From Pseudomonadota bacterium (GTDB taxonomy: Bacteria; Pseudomonadota; Alphaproteobacteria; Rhizobiales; Xanthobacteraceae): a stretch of 64,000 nt of DNA. The stretch's first letter is position 1. The number at the start of each line of letters is the position of its first letter. Below, piece after piece: positions 1 through 8,252 of the stretch. The notes beneath the pieces are model-generated. The model ran no database searches. It had not been told where the DNA came from and was given only the letters and a program-made list of their open reading frames with translations. A program made the translations under genes and the position numbers. The stretch is from assembly GCA_023387735.1 (NCBI GenBank), contig JAEWHP010000035.1:1-64000 (forward strand). Direction: 5' to 3'.

Positions 1-389
1 CCGGCGTACGAACCCGTGGTCCAGCTGAAGGTCGCATCGAAGAACGTGCGGACGACGCCGTATTCGGTCGCCGTGCGCGTATCGACCGTCAGATCCTGAC
101 GGGAACGAGCGGTGTAGTAGTTCGACAGGCGGTTGCGACCGCCGGCCACCGAAGAGTATGCGCCGTTGTACATGGCGTTCGTGTTCAGCGCGGTTTCAAC
201 GCGCAGATAACCACCCAGCTTGATGCAGGTGTCGGTGCCGGGGATATAGAAGAAACCAGCACCATAAAGGGAGCAGATCCTCACGTACTCGACCGCTTTG
301 GCCTTGACGGGAAGATCGGCTGCCTGAGCTCCACTCACGGCGACCAGACCCGCCGCTGAGCCGAGAATTAGGCTCTTAACCATCTTCAT
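1..389 (-). CDS. Outer-membrane porin, N-terminal part (runs off left edge)
   Basis: Trimeric outer-membrane porin of the alphaproteobacterial Omp2b/porin_2 type, which lets small hydrophilic solutes into the periplasm. About 129 residues are visible. A signal peptide starts MKMVKSLILGSAAG and ends at a probable AQA-ADLPVKA cleavage site. The mature part carries the family signature: a Cys pair around 39-55 (RICSLYG...DTCIKLGG), then the first beta strands (GGYLRVETALN). The start at 389 is preceded by a strong GGAGG ribosome site a few bases upstream. The gene is truncated by the window edge; the strand and start are certain, and substrate preference cannot be told. Bradyrhizobium strains usually carry many paralogues. 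Confidence 0.93.
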   Translation of the reverse strand, partial: MKMVKSLILGSAAGLVAVSGAQAADLPVKAKAVEYVRICSLYGAGFFYIPGTDTCIKLGGYLRVETALNTNAMYNGAYSSVAGGRNRLSNYYTARSRQDLTVDTRTATEYGVVRTFFDATFSWTTGSYA

Positions 390-815
390 TTTAAAACCTC
401 CAAGTTGCTCTGTAGGGAAGGTTCCGGATCCGCTGGGTGAAGCACCCCAAGGTTGGTTCCCTTGTCCCCCGATAAAACCGCCTAGCCGCTTCGCGCCTTT
501 GGACACTCCCGCATCAGCGCGAGGGACTTAAGCGAACCACCTAGAACGGGACGATCTAGGACCCCCCAGTCGTCACGGAGAACTATGCCTTCGCCACTAA
601 GTTAATCAAAATACTTTATCTGCTCAGGTATCGTTATGCTCGGTTCCTGTGTCCTTGTAGCAACAGGTCGGAATCCGGCATTTTCTGGGGAAGATCACTC
701 GACTTAACGTGACTTAGTCCTGTGATTTCATTATCAAATTTTTGCAATTTGCATTGCAGCAAGAATAGTGAAAAAAAGGTCGGCGCAACGCGGCGTCTAA
801 AAACAAGAAGAGCAA
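390..815. other. Intergenic region between divergent porin and MarR gene
   Basis: About 425 bp with no credible coding frame. It should hold the promoter and a long 5' leader of the porin (minus strand) and the promoter of the MarR gene (plus strand). It is more AT-rich toward 600-800 than its surroundings. I can assign no specific operator with confidence. Confidence 0.5.
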
Positions 816-1331
816 GTGAGACCACAGGTCTTGGCGAAGAACTCCACTCCCCCTCAGCGCTCCAAGCGGAATCAGGACCTGGCCAGACGATTCGCCTGGG
901 AGGTCGCTTCCATCAATGTCCACCTGCAAGAGCTCCGGCATTTCTGGGCAAAGACCCTTGGAATCAGTGGTCCGCAATGGATGATTCTGATGGCGCTGGC
1001 GGACCTCGACAAAGGCGACGGGGTTCCGGTCAAGGTGGTGTCCAAGATGCTCCACGTCGACCCGTCGTTCGTCACAACCCAGTCCAAGCTCCTTGAAAAG
1101 AAAGGGTTTATGCGCCGGAAGTCCTCGGAGGACGACGCCAGAGTTGTACAAATGTCACTGACGGACAAGTCCTATAAGCACATTGCGAATCTGGCCTCCC
1201 AGCAGGAAGCCTTGAACGAATTCATCTTTGCCGAGTTCAGCGACGGCGAACTCGAGGAATTCACCGAAAGGCTCGCATCCCTCAAGAATCAGATCGAGAA
1301 GGCGTGCCTGAAGGTAGCGATGGACATCTGA
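816..1331 (+). CDS. MarR-family winged-helix transcriptional regulator
   Basis: 171-residue DNA-binding regulator of the MarR family; such dimers usually repress a nearby gene and respond to small aromatic or other ligands. The N-terminal helix (NQDLARRFAWEVASIN) is followed by the winged helix at about 50-115: a helix-turn-helix around VKVVSKMLHVDPSFVTTQSK, then the wing with the family signature LEKKGFMRRKSSEDDARV. A C-terminal dimerisation helix completes the fold. The start is a GTG at 816 with a purine-rich stretch (AGAAGAG) upstream. It points toward the alpha/beta hydrolase 160 bp downstream and is divergent from the porin; either could be a target, but I see no clear operator. Confidence 0.88.
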   Translation: MRPQVLAKNSTPPQRSKRNQDLARRFAWEVASINVHLQELRHFWAKTLGISGPQWMILMALADLDKGDGVPVKVVSKMLHVDPSFVTTQSKLLEKKGFMRRKSSEDDARVVQMSLTDKSYKHIANLASQQEALNEFIFAEFSDGELEEFTERLASLKNQIEKACLKVAMDI

Positions 1332-1492
1332 GTCCCGCTACGCCGCCTCCCGCCTGAGCCCGAACGGATCAGGCAGCCACTTCGCTACCTTTTGACATAC
1401 CTCAAACGTAACAAGGGACACGCGAATTAGCTTGCGCCCCTCCTCGCGTTTCGGTTGAATATTTACATAGTAAACCAAAAAGGTCAGGTTTT

Positions 1493-2662
1493 ATGACCAA
1501 TCCGGAATGTCACAATGGCAAGAACGGGTGGGTCCAATGGCCGGACAGTGAAGACCTGTCGGCAGAATTCCGCCGGCTTCTGGGCGCTGCCCAAGAAGGC
1601 GGCGCAACTGTTTCCGAATGCTTTCTGACGGCAAGCCGGATCGATCCGAAGGACCAGGACTCCTGGTACCGGGAATGGGACAAGACCGCCGAAGCCAACT
1701 TCGAGCGTGGCAATGCGGCGCTCGGCAAGGGCAACTGCCTGACGGCCCGGAGCAACTGGCTGCGCGCCCTGGGCTATTATAACGCGGCCGCGCTCGACCT
1801 TGATTACGGGGACAAGCGACTGCAGGCCTGCCTCGCCAAGATGCGGACCTGCGCCCGCCGCTACCTGGAAGGTCTGACCCCTTCCGGAGAAATCGTCGAG
1901 ATCCCCTGGCTCAGCCGCTATCCGCTGGAAGGCTACTTCCTTCCGGCCCCGGCCGCGCCGGCCCCCGCCCCCGTTGTGGTGTGCATCGGCGAGCCCGGAC
2001 ACCGAAAGGAAGAGTACCTTTACAAGACGGCGCGCTACGCCCGCGATCGTGGAATGTCGCTGCTGGCCGTCGACCTCCTCGGATCGGACGACGGCGCCCA
2101 CTTCGAGGACGTGGTCGGCCGTCCGGATCTGGAGATGGCTGTCTCCTTTATCATGGATTATCTCGCAACTAGGGACGACGTCGATCAAAGCCGGGTTGCG
2201 ATTCTCGGCGATGGTTCGGGCTCCTTTGTCGCGCGCGGGGTTGCGCTCGACGACCGGTTTGCTGCCGCGGTGTGCGACGGCGGCATGTGGGACTTGCAGG
2301 AGCGTGCGTTCCTGGCCCGGCACGGCGCGCCGTTCGATGCAGGCAGCGTCGCGGTTCTCAAATCCAGAATCGCGCCGAATCTGAAGTGCCCGGTCCTGAT
2401 TACGATCGGTGAGCATGGCTGGCTCGAGCCGGAACGCGTGAACTTCCTGGTCGAGCAACTCAGGTCGGACCATCCGAATTTGACGCTGAAGATTTTCACG
2501 GCAGAGGAAACCGCGGCCTCGCAAGGGCACTCCGACAACCCGACGCTGGCCAACGAGTTCATCTTCGACTGGATCTCTGACCGGCTCGAAAGGGTCGCGG
2601 TTCAAACCGATGGTGCGCACAGCGTCCTCAAGCCGTGCTCGAACAGGTTGAGAGCGTACTGA
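1493..2662 (+). CDS. Alpha/beta hydrolase-fold protein with altered nucleophile elbow
   Basis: 389-residue protein resembling the FrsA / 2,6-dihydroxypseudooxynicotine hydrolase branch of alpha/beta hydrolases: an alpha-helical N-terminal domain (1-130, with a TPR-like stretch ERGNAALGKGNCLTARSNWL) and a C-terminal hydrolase domain. The usual nucleophile elbow G-x-S-x-G is replaced by G239-D-G-S-G-S244, so in the normal register the nucleophile position is Gly241. An acidic-residue loop (GEHGWLEPERV, about 306-316) and the catalytic-His region (GHSDN, 345-349, then FIFDW) are kept. It may be a non-hydrolytic member or use the shifted Ser242. The start at 1493 is the first ATG after an AGGTTTT sequence. 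It is convergent with the P450 gene, leaving only 45 bp. Confidence 0.75.
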   Translation: MTNPECHNGKNGWVQWPDSEDLSAEFRRLLGAAQEGGATVSECFLTASRIDPKDQDSWYREWDKTAEANFERGNAALGKGNCLTARSNWLRALGYYNAAALDLDYGDKRLQACLAKMRTCARRYLEGLTPSGEIVEIPWLSRYPLEGYFLPAPAAPAPAPVVVCIGEPGHRKEEYLYKTARYARDRGMSLLAVDLLGSDDGAHFEDVVGRPDLEMAVSFIMDYLATRDDVDQSRVAILGDGSGSFVARGVALDDRFAAAVCDGGMWDLQERAFLARHGAPFDAGSVAVLKSRIAPNLKCPVLITIGEHGWLEPERVNFLVEQLRSDHPNLTLKIFTAEETAASQGHSDNPTLANEFIFDWISDRLERVAVQTDGAHSVLKPCSNRLRAY

Positions 2663-2707
2663 CGCTTCGCCTGCCAGCTTCGCCGCGGCCCTTCTCAGCG
2701 CCCGCTA

Positions 2708-3928
2708 TCATCGAACCAATACCACCGGCAGCTTTGCGATCATGCGAATGCCGGGCCGTCTGCGCCAGCCAATTTGCGACGGCTCAACCGCGAGCTGGAG
2801 CCTGGGCCAGCGGCTGAACAGCGCCTGCAGGGCGCAGATGGCCTCGATGCGCGCGAGCTGATGGCCCAGGCAAAAATGAATTCCCGTCCCAAAGGACAGG
2901 TGCCGGTTCGGTCTCCGCTCCAGATCGAGCCGTTCGGGGCACGTATTCGCCTCCTCGTCCAGATTGGCAGCGACGATCATCGCCATGACCCTGTCGCCTC
3001 GCTTCAGCTTCACGCCATCGAGATCGACATCCTGGCGCACATAGCGCGGCTTGGAGAATTGCACCGGCGAGACGAAGCGCAGGAATTCCTCCACCGCGAG
3101 GCCGGCCCGGCTCCAGTCCGCCGCCAGCCAGTCACGCCGGTCGGTATCCCTGAGCAACTCGAAAACCGATCCGCTGATCAGGTGGGTCGTGGTCTCCGAA
3201 CCCGCGCCGAGCAGCAGAAACACCATCGAGACCATCTCGTCCGGCGTGATGCGCCCGCCCTCCTTTTCGACACGCACGAGTTCAGCGATCAACCCCTCCC
3301 CGCCCTCTTCGCGCGCCAGCCGCAGACGTTCCTGCAGATAACGTCGCATCCTGACGAGGCCACCGATCAGCCGCACGAAGCCGAATGCATTGTTGAGGCT
3401 CGCCAGCGAATTGGCCCATGCGATGAATTTCGGCCGGTCGGCCGGCGGCAGGCCGAGCAACTCGCAGATCACCGCCAGCGGCAACATCCGCGCATAGCGC
3501 TGCACCAGATCGGCCGGGCTGCCGTCCGCGAACAACTGATCGGCAAGGCCGTCCGCGATGGCGCGGATGTGCGGCTCCATGTCGAGCACCGCGCGGCGGC
3601 GGAACGCTTCATCGACGATGTTCCGCAGCCGCGTATGATCCGGCTCGTCCATCGTCAGCATGTTGTTGGCAATGGCCCCGATCAGACCCGGCATCCACCA
3701 GGGCAGGCCCGCGAGCGCCCCGCCCTCCTTGCGCAGCGTGAATACGCTGCTCTCCTTCAGCACGCGCGCGGCGGTCTCGTAGGTCGTGGTGACCCAGACC
3801 CGGCCGATGATCGGAAACTTCGTCGCGACCACCGGACCTGCGGCACGCAGGCGCGCGACGGCCTCCCCCGGATTGCGCAAAAACGCCTCGCTGGTGAAAT
3901 CCACGTGCTGCACGATCCGCCACCTCAC
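2708..3928 (-). CDS. Cytochrome P450
   Basis: 406-residue soluble bacterial cytochrome P450, a haem-thiolate monooxygenase needing ferredoxin/reductase partners, which are not seen nearby. Visible hallmarks are the I-helix oxygen-activation motif GAGSETTTHLI (about residue 241), the K-helix ExxR in VEEFLRF, and the haem-binding loop FGTGIHFCLGHQLAR with the axial Cys353. Length matches class I bacterial P450s. The start used is GTG 3928; a second GTG 15 bases in (VQHVDFT) could equally be the start. The substrate cannot be told; the gene stands alone, between two genes on the opposite strand. Confidence 0.93.
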   Translation of the reverse strand: MRWRIVQHVDFTSEAFLRNPGEAVARLRAAGPVVATKFPIIGRVWVTTTYETAARVLKESSVFTLRKEGGALAGLPWWMPGLIGAIANNMLTMDEPDHTRLRNIVDEAFRRRAVLDMEPHIRAIADGLADQLFADGSPADLVQRYARMLPLAVICELLGLPPADRPKFIAWANSLASLNNAFGFVRLIGGLVRMRRYLQERLRLAREEGGEGLIAELVRVEKEGGRITPDEMVSMVFLLLGAGSETTTHLISGSVFELLRDTDRRDWLAADWSRAGLAVEEFLRFVSPVQFSKPRYVRQDVDLDGVKLKRGDRVMAMIVAANLDEEANTCPERLDLERRPNRHLSFGTGIHFCLGHQLARIEAICALQALFSRWPRLQLAVEPSQIGWRRRPGIRMIAKLPVVLVR

Positions 3929-4272
3929 AACGTCGTCCGTACGTTCGGATCAAGATGGTGCGTGGCATCGCAGACACAAGGTTGAACTTTACCGGCGCAG
4001 CCCGGCGGGACTGGGTCGCCGGCCATGGAGCCATCATTGACATTGCATGGCGTCGGCAGATGCTTGGCGCCCAAGTAATGCCCGTGCATCTCAAAATTTG
4101 AGCATCCAAAGCTCAAGCAATGGGCGGCCGCAAGTCCGTCGCTCGGTTACGCTATGCGGCGACGCGGTCTTCACCGTGCGACGGCCAGCGCTGAAATGAT
4201 GGACCTGTCCGACTGCTCCGGTGAATCGCGGATGAAGCGCGGGAACTGCACGTTCAAACCAGGAGAACTCCG
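3929..4272. other. Intergenic region between divergent P450 and acetamidase genes
   Basis: About 340 bp without a credible gene. It should carry both divergent promoters. A short near-perfect palindrome CTCAAA-A-TTTGAG lies at 4090-4102 and is a possible operator for either gene. The acetamidase start is preceded by an AGGAGA ribosome site around 4260-4266. Confidence 0.45.
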
Positions 4273-5727
4273 ATGTGCGCGGGTGACGACAAGAACTGTC
4301 CGGAATTCGAACTGCACCACCGCAAGTTCAAGGAGACGCTCGATCGGGAACGCCGCTCGTTCCTGAAGTCCAGCTTTGCCGCGGCCGGAGGCGCGGCGGC
4401 GATGACCGCGGGCGGCATTTCACTGGTGACGCCGCAGATGGCGGCGGCTGCCGAGAAGAACCAGCCGGCCAAGCGGTCCTATCACCATTTGCCGGCGAAT
4501 GCCGACACCGTGCATTGGGGCTACTTCAGCAAGAAGCTGAAGCCGCAGGTCGAGATCGATTCCGGCGACTTCATCACCATCGAGGCGTTGACACACCATG
4601 CCAACGACGACGACGAGCGCATGGTGAAGGGCGACCCCGGCGCCGAAAGCGTGTTCCTGTGGACCAAGGAAAAGAAGGGCGTCAACCGGCGCGGCGCAGG
4701 GCCGATCGATGCCTCGCTGTTCGGGCGGGGCGCCGGCGAAGGCCTTGGCGTGCACATCTGCACCGGCCCGGTCTACGTCCGCGGCGCCCAGGAGGGTGAC
4801 GTGATCGAGTTGCGGATCATCGACGTCGCGCCGCGGCCCTGCGCCAATCCGCAATACCGCGGCAAGGCCTTCGGCAGCAACGCGGCCGCATGGTGGGGCT
4901 TTCACTACAAGGACCTGCTCACCGAGCCGAAGCCGCGCGAAGTGATCACGATCTACGAAGTCGACGCGACCGGCGAGCGCAACTGGGCGAAAGCCGTTTA
5001 CAATTTCCAATGGACTCCGCAGACAGATCCCTCCGGCGTGGTGCACAAAACCATCGACTATCCCGGGGTTCCCGTCGATCACTCCACGGTCAAGGAGAAC
5101 CACGGCATCCTGAAGAATGTGCGGATTCCGATACGCCCGCATTTCGGCGTGATCGGTCTGGCGCCAAAGGAAGCTGATTTCGTCGACTCGATTCCGCCGA
5201 CCTATACCGGCGGCAACATCGACAACTGGCGGATCGGCAAGGGCGCCACGATGTATTATCCCGTCGCGGTCGAAGGCGCGCTGCTGTCCGTTGGCGACCC
5301 GCACGCTTCGCAGGGAGATTCCGAGCTGTGCGGCACGGCGATCGAAAGCTCGCTGAACGGCACCTTCCAGATCATCCTGCACAAGAAAGCCGACCTCGCC
5401 GGGACGGCGCTCGAAGCGCTGGATTACCCGATGCTGGAAACCAGGGACGAGTGGCTGGTGCACGGCTTCAGCTTCGCCAACTACCTCACCGAACTGGGGG
5501 ACAAGGCGCAGTCGGAGATCTACTCGAAATCGTCGGTCGACCTTGCCCTGCGCGACGCGTTTCGCAAGATGCGCAAGTTCCTGATGACGACCAAGAAGCT
5601 GACCGAGGACGAGGCGATCTCCCTGATCACGATCGGCGTCGACTTCGGCATCACCCAGGTGGTGGATGGAAACTGGGGTGTCCACGCCGTCATCAAGAAG
5701 GATATCTTCGCCGGCGGCGAGAGCTGA
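4273..5727 (+). CDS. Acetamidase/formamidase family protein with Tat signal
   Basis: 484-residue member of the FmdA/AmdA family, zinc-type amidases that hydrolyse formamide or acetamide to ammonia and the acid. The N-terminus carries a twin-arginine signal: ERRSFLK (R27-R28), then an Ala/Gly-rich hydrophobic stretch to about residue 58 ending AAAAEK, so the enzyme should be exported folded to the periplasm. Family-typical segments are the N-terminal TVHWGYF, the central GDVIELRIIDVAPR and GDPHASQGDSELCGTAIE, where metal and substrate residues lie. The start ATG 4273 has an AGGAG ribosome site. It stands alone with no amide-transport genes beside it; export is unusual because characterised formamidases are cytosolic. 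Confidence 0.88.
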   Translation: MCAGDDKNCPEFELHHRKFKETLDRERRSFLKSSFAAAGGAAAMTAGGISLVTPQMAAAAEKNQPAKRSYHHLPANADTVHWGYFSKKLKPQVEIDSGDFITIEALTHHANDDDERMVKGDPGAESVFLWTKEKKGVNRRGAGPIDASLFGRGAGEGLGVHICTGPVYVRGAQEGDVIELRIIDVAPRPCANPQYRGKAFGSNAAAWWGFHYKDLLTEPKPREVITIYEVDATGERNWAKAVYNFQWTPQTDPSGVVHKTIDYPGVPVDHSTVKENHGILKNVRIPIRPHFGVIGLAPKEADFVDSIPPTYTGGNIDNWRIGKGATMYYPVAVEGALLSVGDPHASQGDSELCGTAIESSLNGTFQIILHKKADLAGTALEALDYPMLETRDEWLVHGFSFANYLTELGDKAQSEIYSKSSVDLALRDAFRKMRKFLMTTKKLTEDEAISLITIGVDFGITQVVDGNWGVHAVIKKDIFAGGES

Positions 5728-5747
5728 TCCGCGAAACCATCGCGGCC

Positions 5748-5818
5748 GCGTAGGGCGGGTTCTCTTTAACCCGCCGCTTCGTGCGAGATGGCGGGTTAAA
5801 GAGAACCCGCCCCACGCA
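5748..5818. repeat. Palindromic intergenic repeat, family B copy 1
   Basis: Two 22-base arms (5754-5775 and 5790-5811) are complementary, and each arm is itself self-complementary (GGCGGGTT at one end, AACCCGCC at the other), so the element can fold as one long hairpin or two short ones. Short flanks GCGTAGGG and CCCACGC extend the pairing. It lies between the convergent acetamidase and acyl-CoA dehydrogenase genes and may end both transcripts. A second copy lies at 7060-7128. Confidence 0.9.
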
Positions 5819-5833
5819 CTGACACGCTTCCGA

Positions 5834-6994
5834 CTAATGCTGCCCGGCTTTCCAGTCGCGCTTGATCTTCTTGGCGAGCGACCATTTGTGGACTTCGGTC
5901 GGGCCGTCATAGATACGGAACGCCCGGATCTCACGAAAAGCCTGCTCGACGATCGTCTCGGTAGAGACGCCGGTGCCGCCCATCACCTGCACGCAGCGAT
6001 CCGCGACCCGCATCAAGGCTTCCGACACCGCAACCTTGGCCATCGAACTCTCGGCCGTCCCGAGCGAGCCGGTATCGAGCACGCCCGCGCACCAGTCGAT
6101 CATCAGTTCCGACTGTTTCAGATCGATCAGGTTCTCGGCCAGCATGAAGCCGACGCCTTCGTGATCCACCAGCGGCTTTCCGAATGCGTGGCGGCGGCAG
6201 GCATAGTCGGTGGCGATTTCGTTGGCGCGGATTGCAAGGCCCAGCCAGCGCATGCAGTGCGACAGCCGCGCCGGGCTGAGGCGGATCTGCGCGTATTTGA
6301 AGCCTTCGCCGGACGCGCCCAACATCTGGTCGGCGGATACTCGAAGATTGTCGATCTCGATCTCGGCATGTCCGCCGGGCATCGAGCTGTCGATCGTGTC
6401 CAGCACGCGCAACGTGCGGATCGCCGGATCTGGCAGATCGACCAGGAACATGCACGCGCCGTCGTCCGACTTTGCCATGACGATGCCGACGCGGGCGCCT
6501 TCGGCGCCGGTAATGAATTTCTTGCGCCCGTTGATGACCCAGTGATTGCCGTCCAGTTTGCACGTGGTCTGCATCATCGACGGATCGGATCCCGCCCCGC
6601 CTGCATCGGCCGGCTCGGTCATGAAGAACGCCGAGCGCGCTTTGCCAGACACCAGCGGCTCGAGGAAGCGCGCCTTCTGCTCGCGGCTGCCGACCTTGCC
6701 GAGCAGGTACATGTTGCCCTCGTCGGGCGCCATCGTATTGCAGGCCAGCGGCCCCAGGGGCGAGAGACCGGATTTGATCAGGGCAATCGCGGTCTCACGC
6801 TGCGTGAGATGCGATCCATCGGGGAGAATATGCGGCGTCAGGACGCCGGCCTTGCGTGCCTTGTCGCGCAGTTCCTGCACCAGTTCGTCGCTCGGGCCAT
6901 GCGGTCCCGTTCGCGGATCCTTCTCATAGGGGATCACCTCAGTGCGGATGAAAGCCTCGATCTTGGCGGCAATGGCGTCGGCTCGATTGGTCAT
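5834..6994 (-). CDS. Acyl-CoA dehydrogenase (ACAD10/11-like)
   Basis: 386-residue FAD-dependent acyl-CoA dehydrogenase that introduces a 2,3-double bond into an acyl-CoA and passes electrons to ETF. The family parts are in order: an N-terminal helical domain, the middle beta domain with FFMTEPADAGGAGSDPSMM (FAD/substrate loop) and INGRKKFITGAEGA, and the C-terminal helical domain with MRVADRCVQVMGGTGVS and RIYDGPTEVHKWSLAK. The DGPTEVH ending resembles the ACAD10/ACAD11 subgroup for long or hydroxylated chains. Start ATG 6994. It lies downstream of the catabolic block 7156-10607 on the same strand, but a palindromic repeat (7060-7128) sits between, so co-transcription is uncertain. Confidence 0.92.
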   Translation of the reverse strand: MTNRADAIAAKIEAFIRTEVIPYEKDPRTGPHGPSDELVQELRDKARKAGVLTPHILPDGSHLTQRETAIALIKSGLSPLGPLACNTMAPDEGNMYLLGKVGSREQKARFLEPLVSGKARSAFFMTEPADAGGAGSDPSMMQTTCKLDGNHWVINGRKKFITGAEGARVGIVMAKSDDGACMFLVDLPDPAIRTLRVLDTIDSSMPGGHAEIEIDNLRVSADQMLGASGEGFKYAQIRLSPARLSHCMRWLGLAIRANEIATDYACRRHAFGKPLVDHEGVGFMLAENLIDLKQSELMIDWCAGVLDTGSLGTAESSMAKVAVSEALMRVADRCVQVMGGTGVSTETIVEQAFREIRAFRIYDGPTEVHKWSLAKKIKRDWKAGQH

Positions 6995-7059
6995 GAATGA
7001 AGATACTCCGGTCGGCTTCGAAGCCGCATATAGGCCAACGGATCGGACACGGGCAATAG

Positions 7060-7128
7060 GCGTAGGGCGGGTTCTCTTTAACCCGCCGCTCCACGCGAGA
7101 ATGGCGGGTTAAAGAGAACCCCCTACGC
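7060..7128. repeat. Palindromic intergenic repeat, family B copy 2
   Basis: Near-identical to the repeat at 5748-5818: the same 22-base left arm (7066-7087), a right arm starting GGCGGGTTAAAGAG (7103 onward), and outer flanks GCGTAGGG / CCCTACGC that pair with each other. It lies just upstream of the acyl-CoA dehydrogenase gene, so the two copies bracket that gene. Confidence 0.9.
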
Positions 7129-7155
7129 AGATGTGCATGAGCCCAACCAGGCCCC

Positions 7156-8106
7156 TCACACCGGCGGCGTGCCGTGCGTGTGAAACGACTCGATCGTCTT
7201 CAGCCCCCACGCCTGGCCCTTCTTGCGCTCTTCCTCGGTCCACACGATCGGCTTCCAGTCGGGCGCGAGGATGAGGCGGGCGCCGGCGTTGGCGACTTCG
7301 ACGCGGTTGCCGCCGGGCTCGTAGACGTAAAGGAAGAACGTCTGCTGGATCGCGTGCTTGTGCGGGCCGGTCTCGATGTGGACGCCGTTTTCGAGGAAGA
7401 TATCGGCGGCCCGCAAGATCTCCTCGCGGCTGTCGAGCGCGTAGGTGACGTGGTGGAAGCGGCCGGCCTTGCCGTAGTGGTCGCGGGTGTAGGCGAAGTC
7501 GTAGCTCTTGTTCGACATCGTCATCCACATCGCGGCTTCGGTGCCGTCGTTGAGTATGATCTGCTCGGTGGTGCGCAGGCCGAGATAGTTCTCGAAGAAC
7601 AGGCGGTTCGCCTTGATGTCGACAGCAAGACAATTGAGGTGATCGAGCCTGCGGACATTGACGCCGCGCGCGGGAAACCGCTGCGCCTGGTTCTTCAGCG
7701 CCGGCTTCAATTCGGGCGGCGCCTGGTACCACTCGGTCTCGTAGTAGAGTTCGACAATGTGGCCGTCCGGGTCGCGGCAGCGAAACGCCGGCCCCTGCCC
7801 CATGTCGCCGCCGGTCCAGCCGATGTCGAAGCCGGACCCCTCCAGCGCGGCGACGCGGCGCTCCAGCGCCTGCGGGCTGCGCGCGCGCAGCGCCATGTGC
7901 TCCATGCCCGAGGTGTTCGACGCCGTCAGCTTGAGCGAATAGCGCTCGTAATCATCCCAGCCGCGCAGATAGACCGACTCGCCTTTCCGGCCGCTGACCG
8001 TCATGCCCATGATGTCGACGAAGAATTTCAAACTCTCGTCCGGCTTCGGCGTCAGCAATTCCAGGTGGCCGAGATGGGCGAGATCGAAGATCGGCTCGGG
8101 GGTCAT
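7156..8106 (-). CDS. VOC-family extradiol (catechol 2,3-type) dioxygenase
   Basis: 316-residue type I extradiol ring-cleavage dioxygenase made of two VOC modules. It should open a catecholic ring next to the hydroxyls using Fe(II) and O2. Likely metal ligands are His156 (LDHLN), His218 or His219 (FHHVTY) and Glu270 (GNRVEV), all in the catalytic C-terminal half; the N-terminal module (HLGHLELL ... DGHIVEL) is structural. Start ATG 8106 was chosen because an AGGAG site lies upstream and the VOC homology begins there; the open frame continues further upstream through a repeat but without homology. It shares strand and order with the decarboxylase-like, GalB-like and TetR genes upstream. The substrate is unknown. 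Confidence 0.88.
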   Translation of the reverse strand: MTPEPIFDLAHLGHLELLTPKPDESLKFFVDIMGMTVSGRKGESVYLRGWDDYERYSLKLTASNTSGMEHMALRARSPQALERRVAALEGSGFDIGWTGGDMGQGPAFRCRDPDGHIVELYYETEWYQAPPELKPALKNQAQRFPARGVNVRRLDHLNCLAVDIKANRLFFENYLGLRTTEQIILNDGTEAAMWMTMSNKSYDFAYTRDHYGKAGRFHHVTYALDSREEILRAADIFLENGVHIETGPHKHAIQQTFFLYVYEPGGNRVEVANAGARLILAPDWKPIVWTEEERKKGQAWGLKTIESFHTHGTPPV

Positions 8107-8137
8107 TGTGTCGCTCCTGACGACTAGAATTCTCGGT

Positions 8138-8240
8138 TCGTCATCCCCCGCGAAAGCGGGGGATCCAGTACGCCGCGGCTTCTCGGTTGGACACGAACGT
8201 CTCTGGAATACTGGATCGCCCGCCTTCGCGGGCGACGACA
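8138..8240. repeat. Palindromic intergenic repeat, family A copy 1
   Basis: Inverted repeat with ends CGTCATCCCCCGCGAAAGC and its near complement GCGGGCGACGA, and an inner pair GATCCAGTA / TACTGGATC. A clearly related copy lies at 57883-57986, sharing the GGGGGATCCAGTACGCCGC and CTCTGGAATACTGGAT segments. It sits between two genes of the catabolic block (8106 and 8253) and could modulate read-through between them. Confidence 0.88.
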
Positions 8241-8252
8241 ACAGTGTGATCG

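Noticed and set aside
4420..5934. Long minus-strand open frame opposite the acetamidase gene
   Set aside because: It is a shadow frame in GC-rich DNA; its protein is Arg/Val-rich without motifs, while the plus strand encodes a recognisable enzyme.
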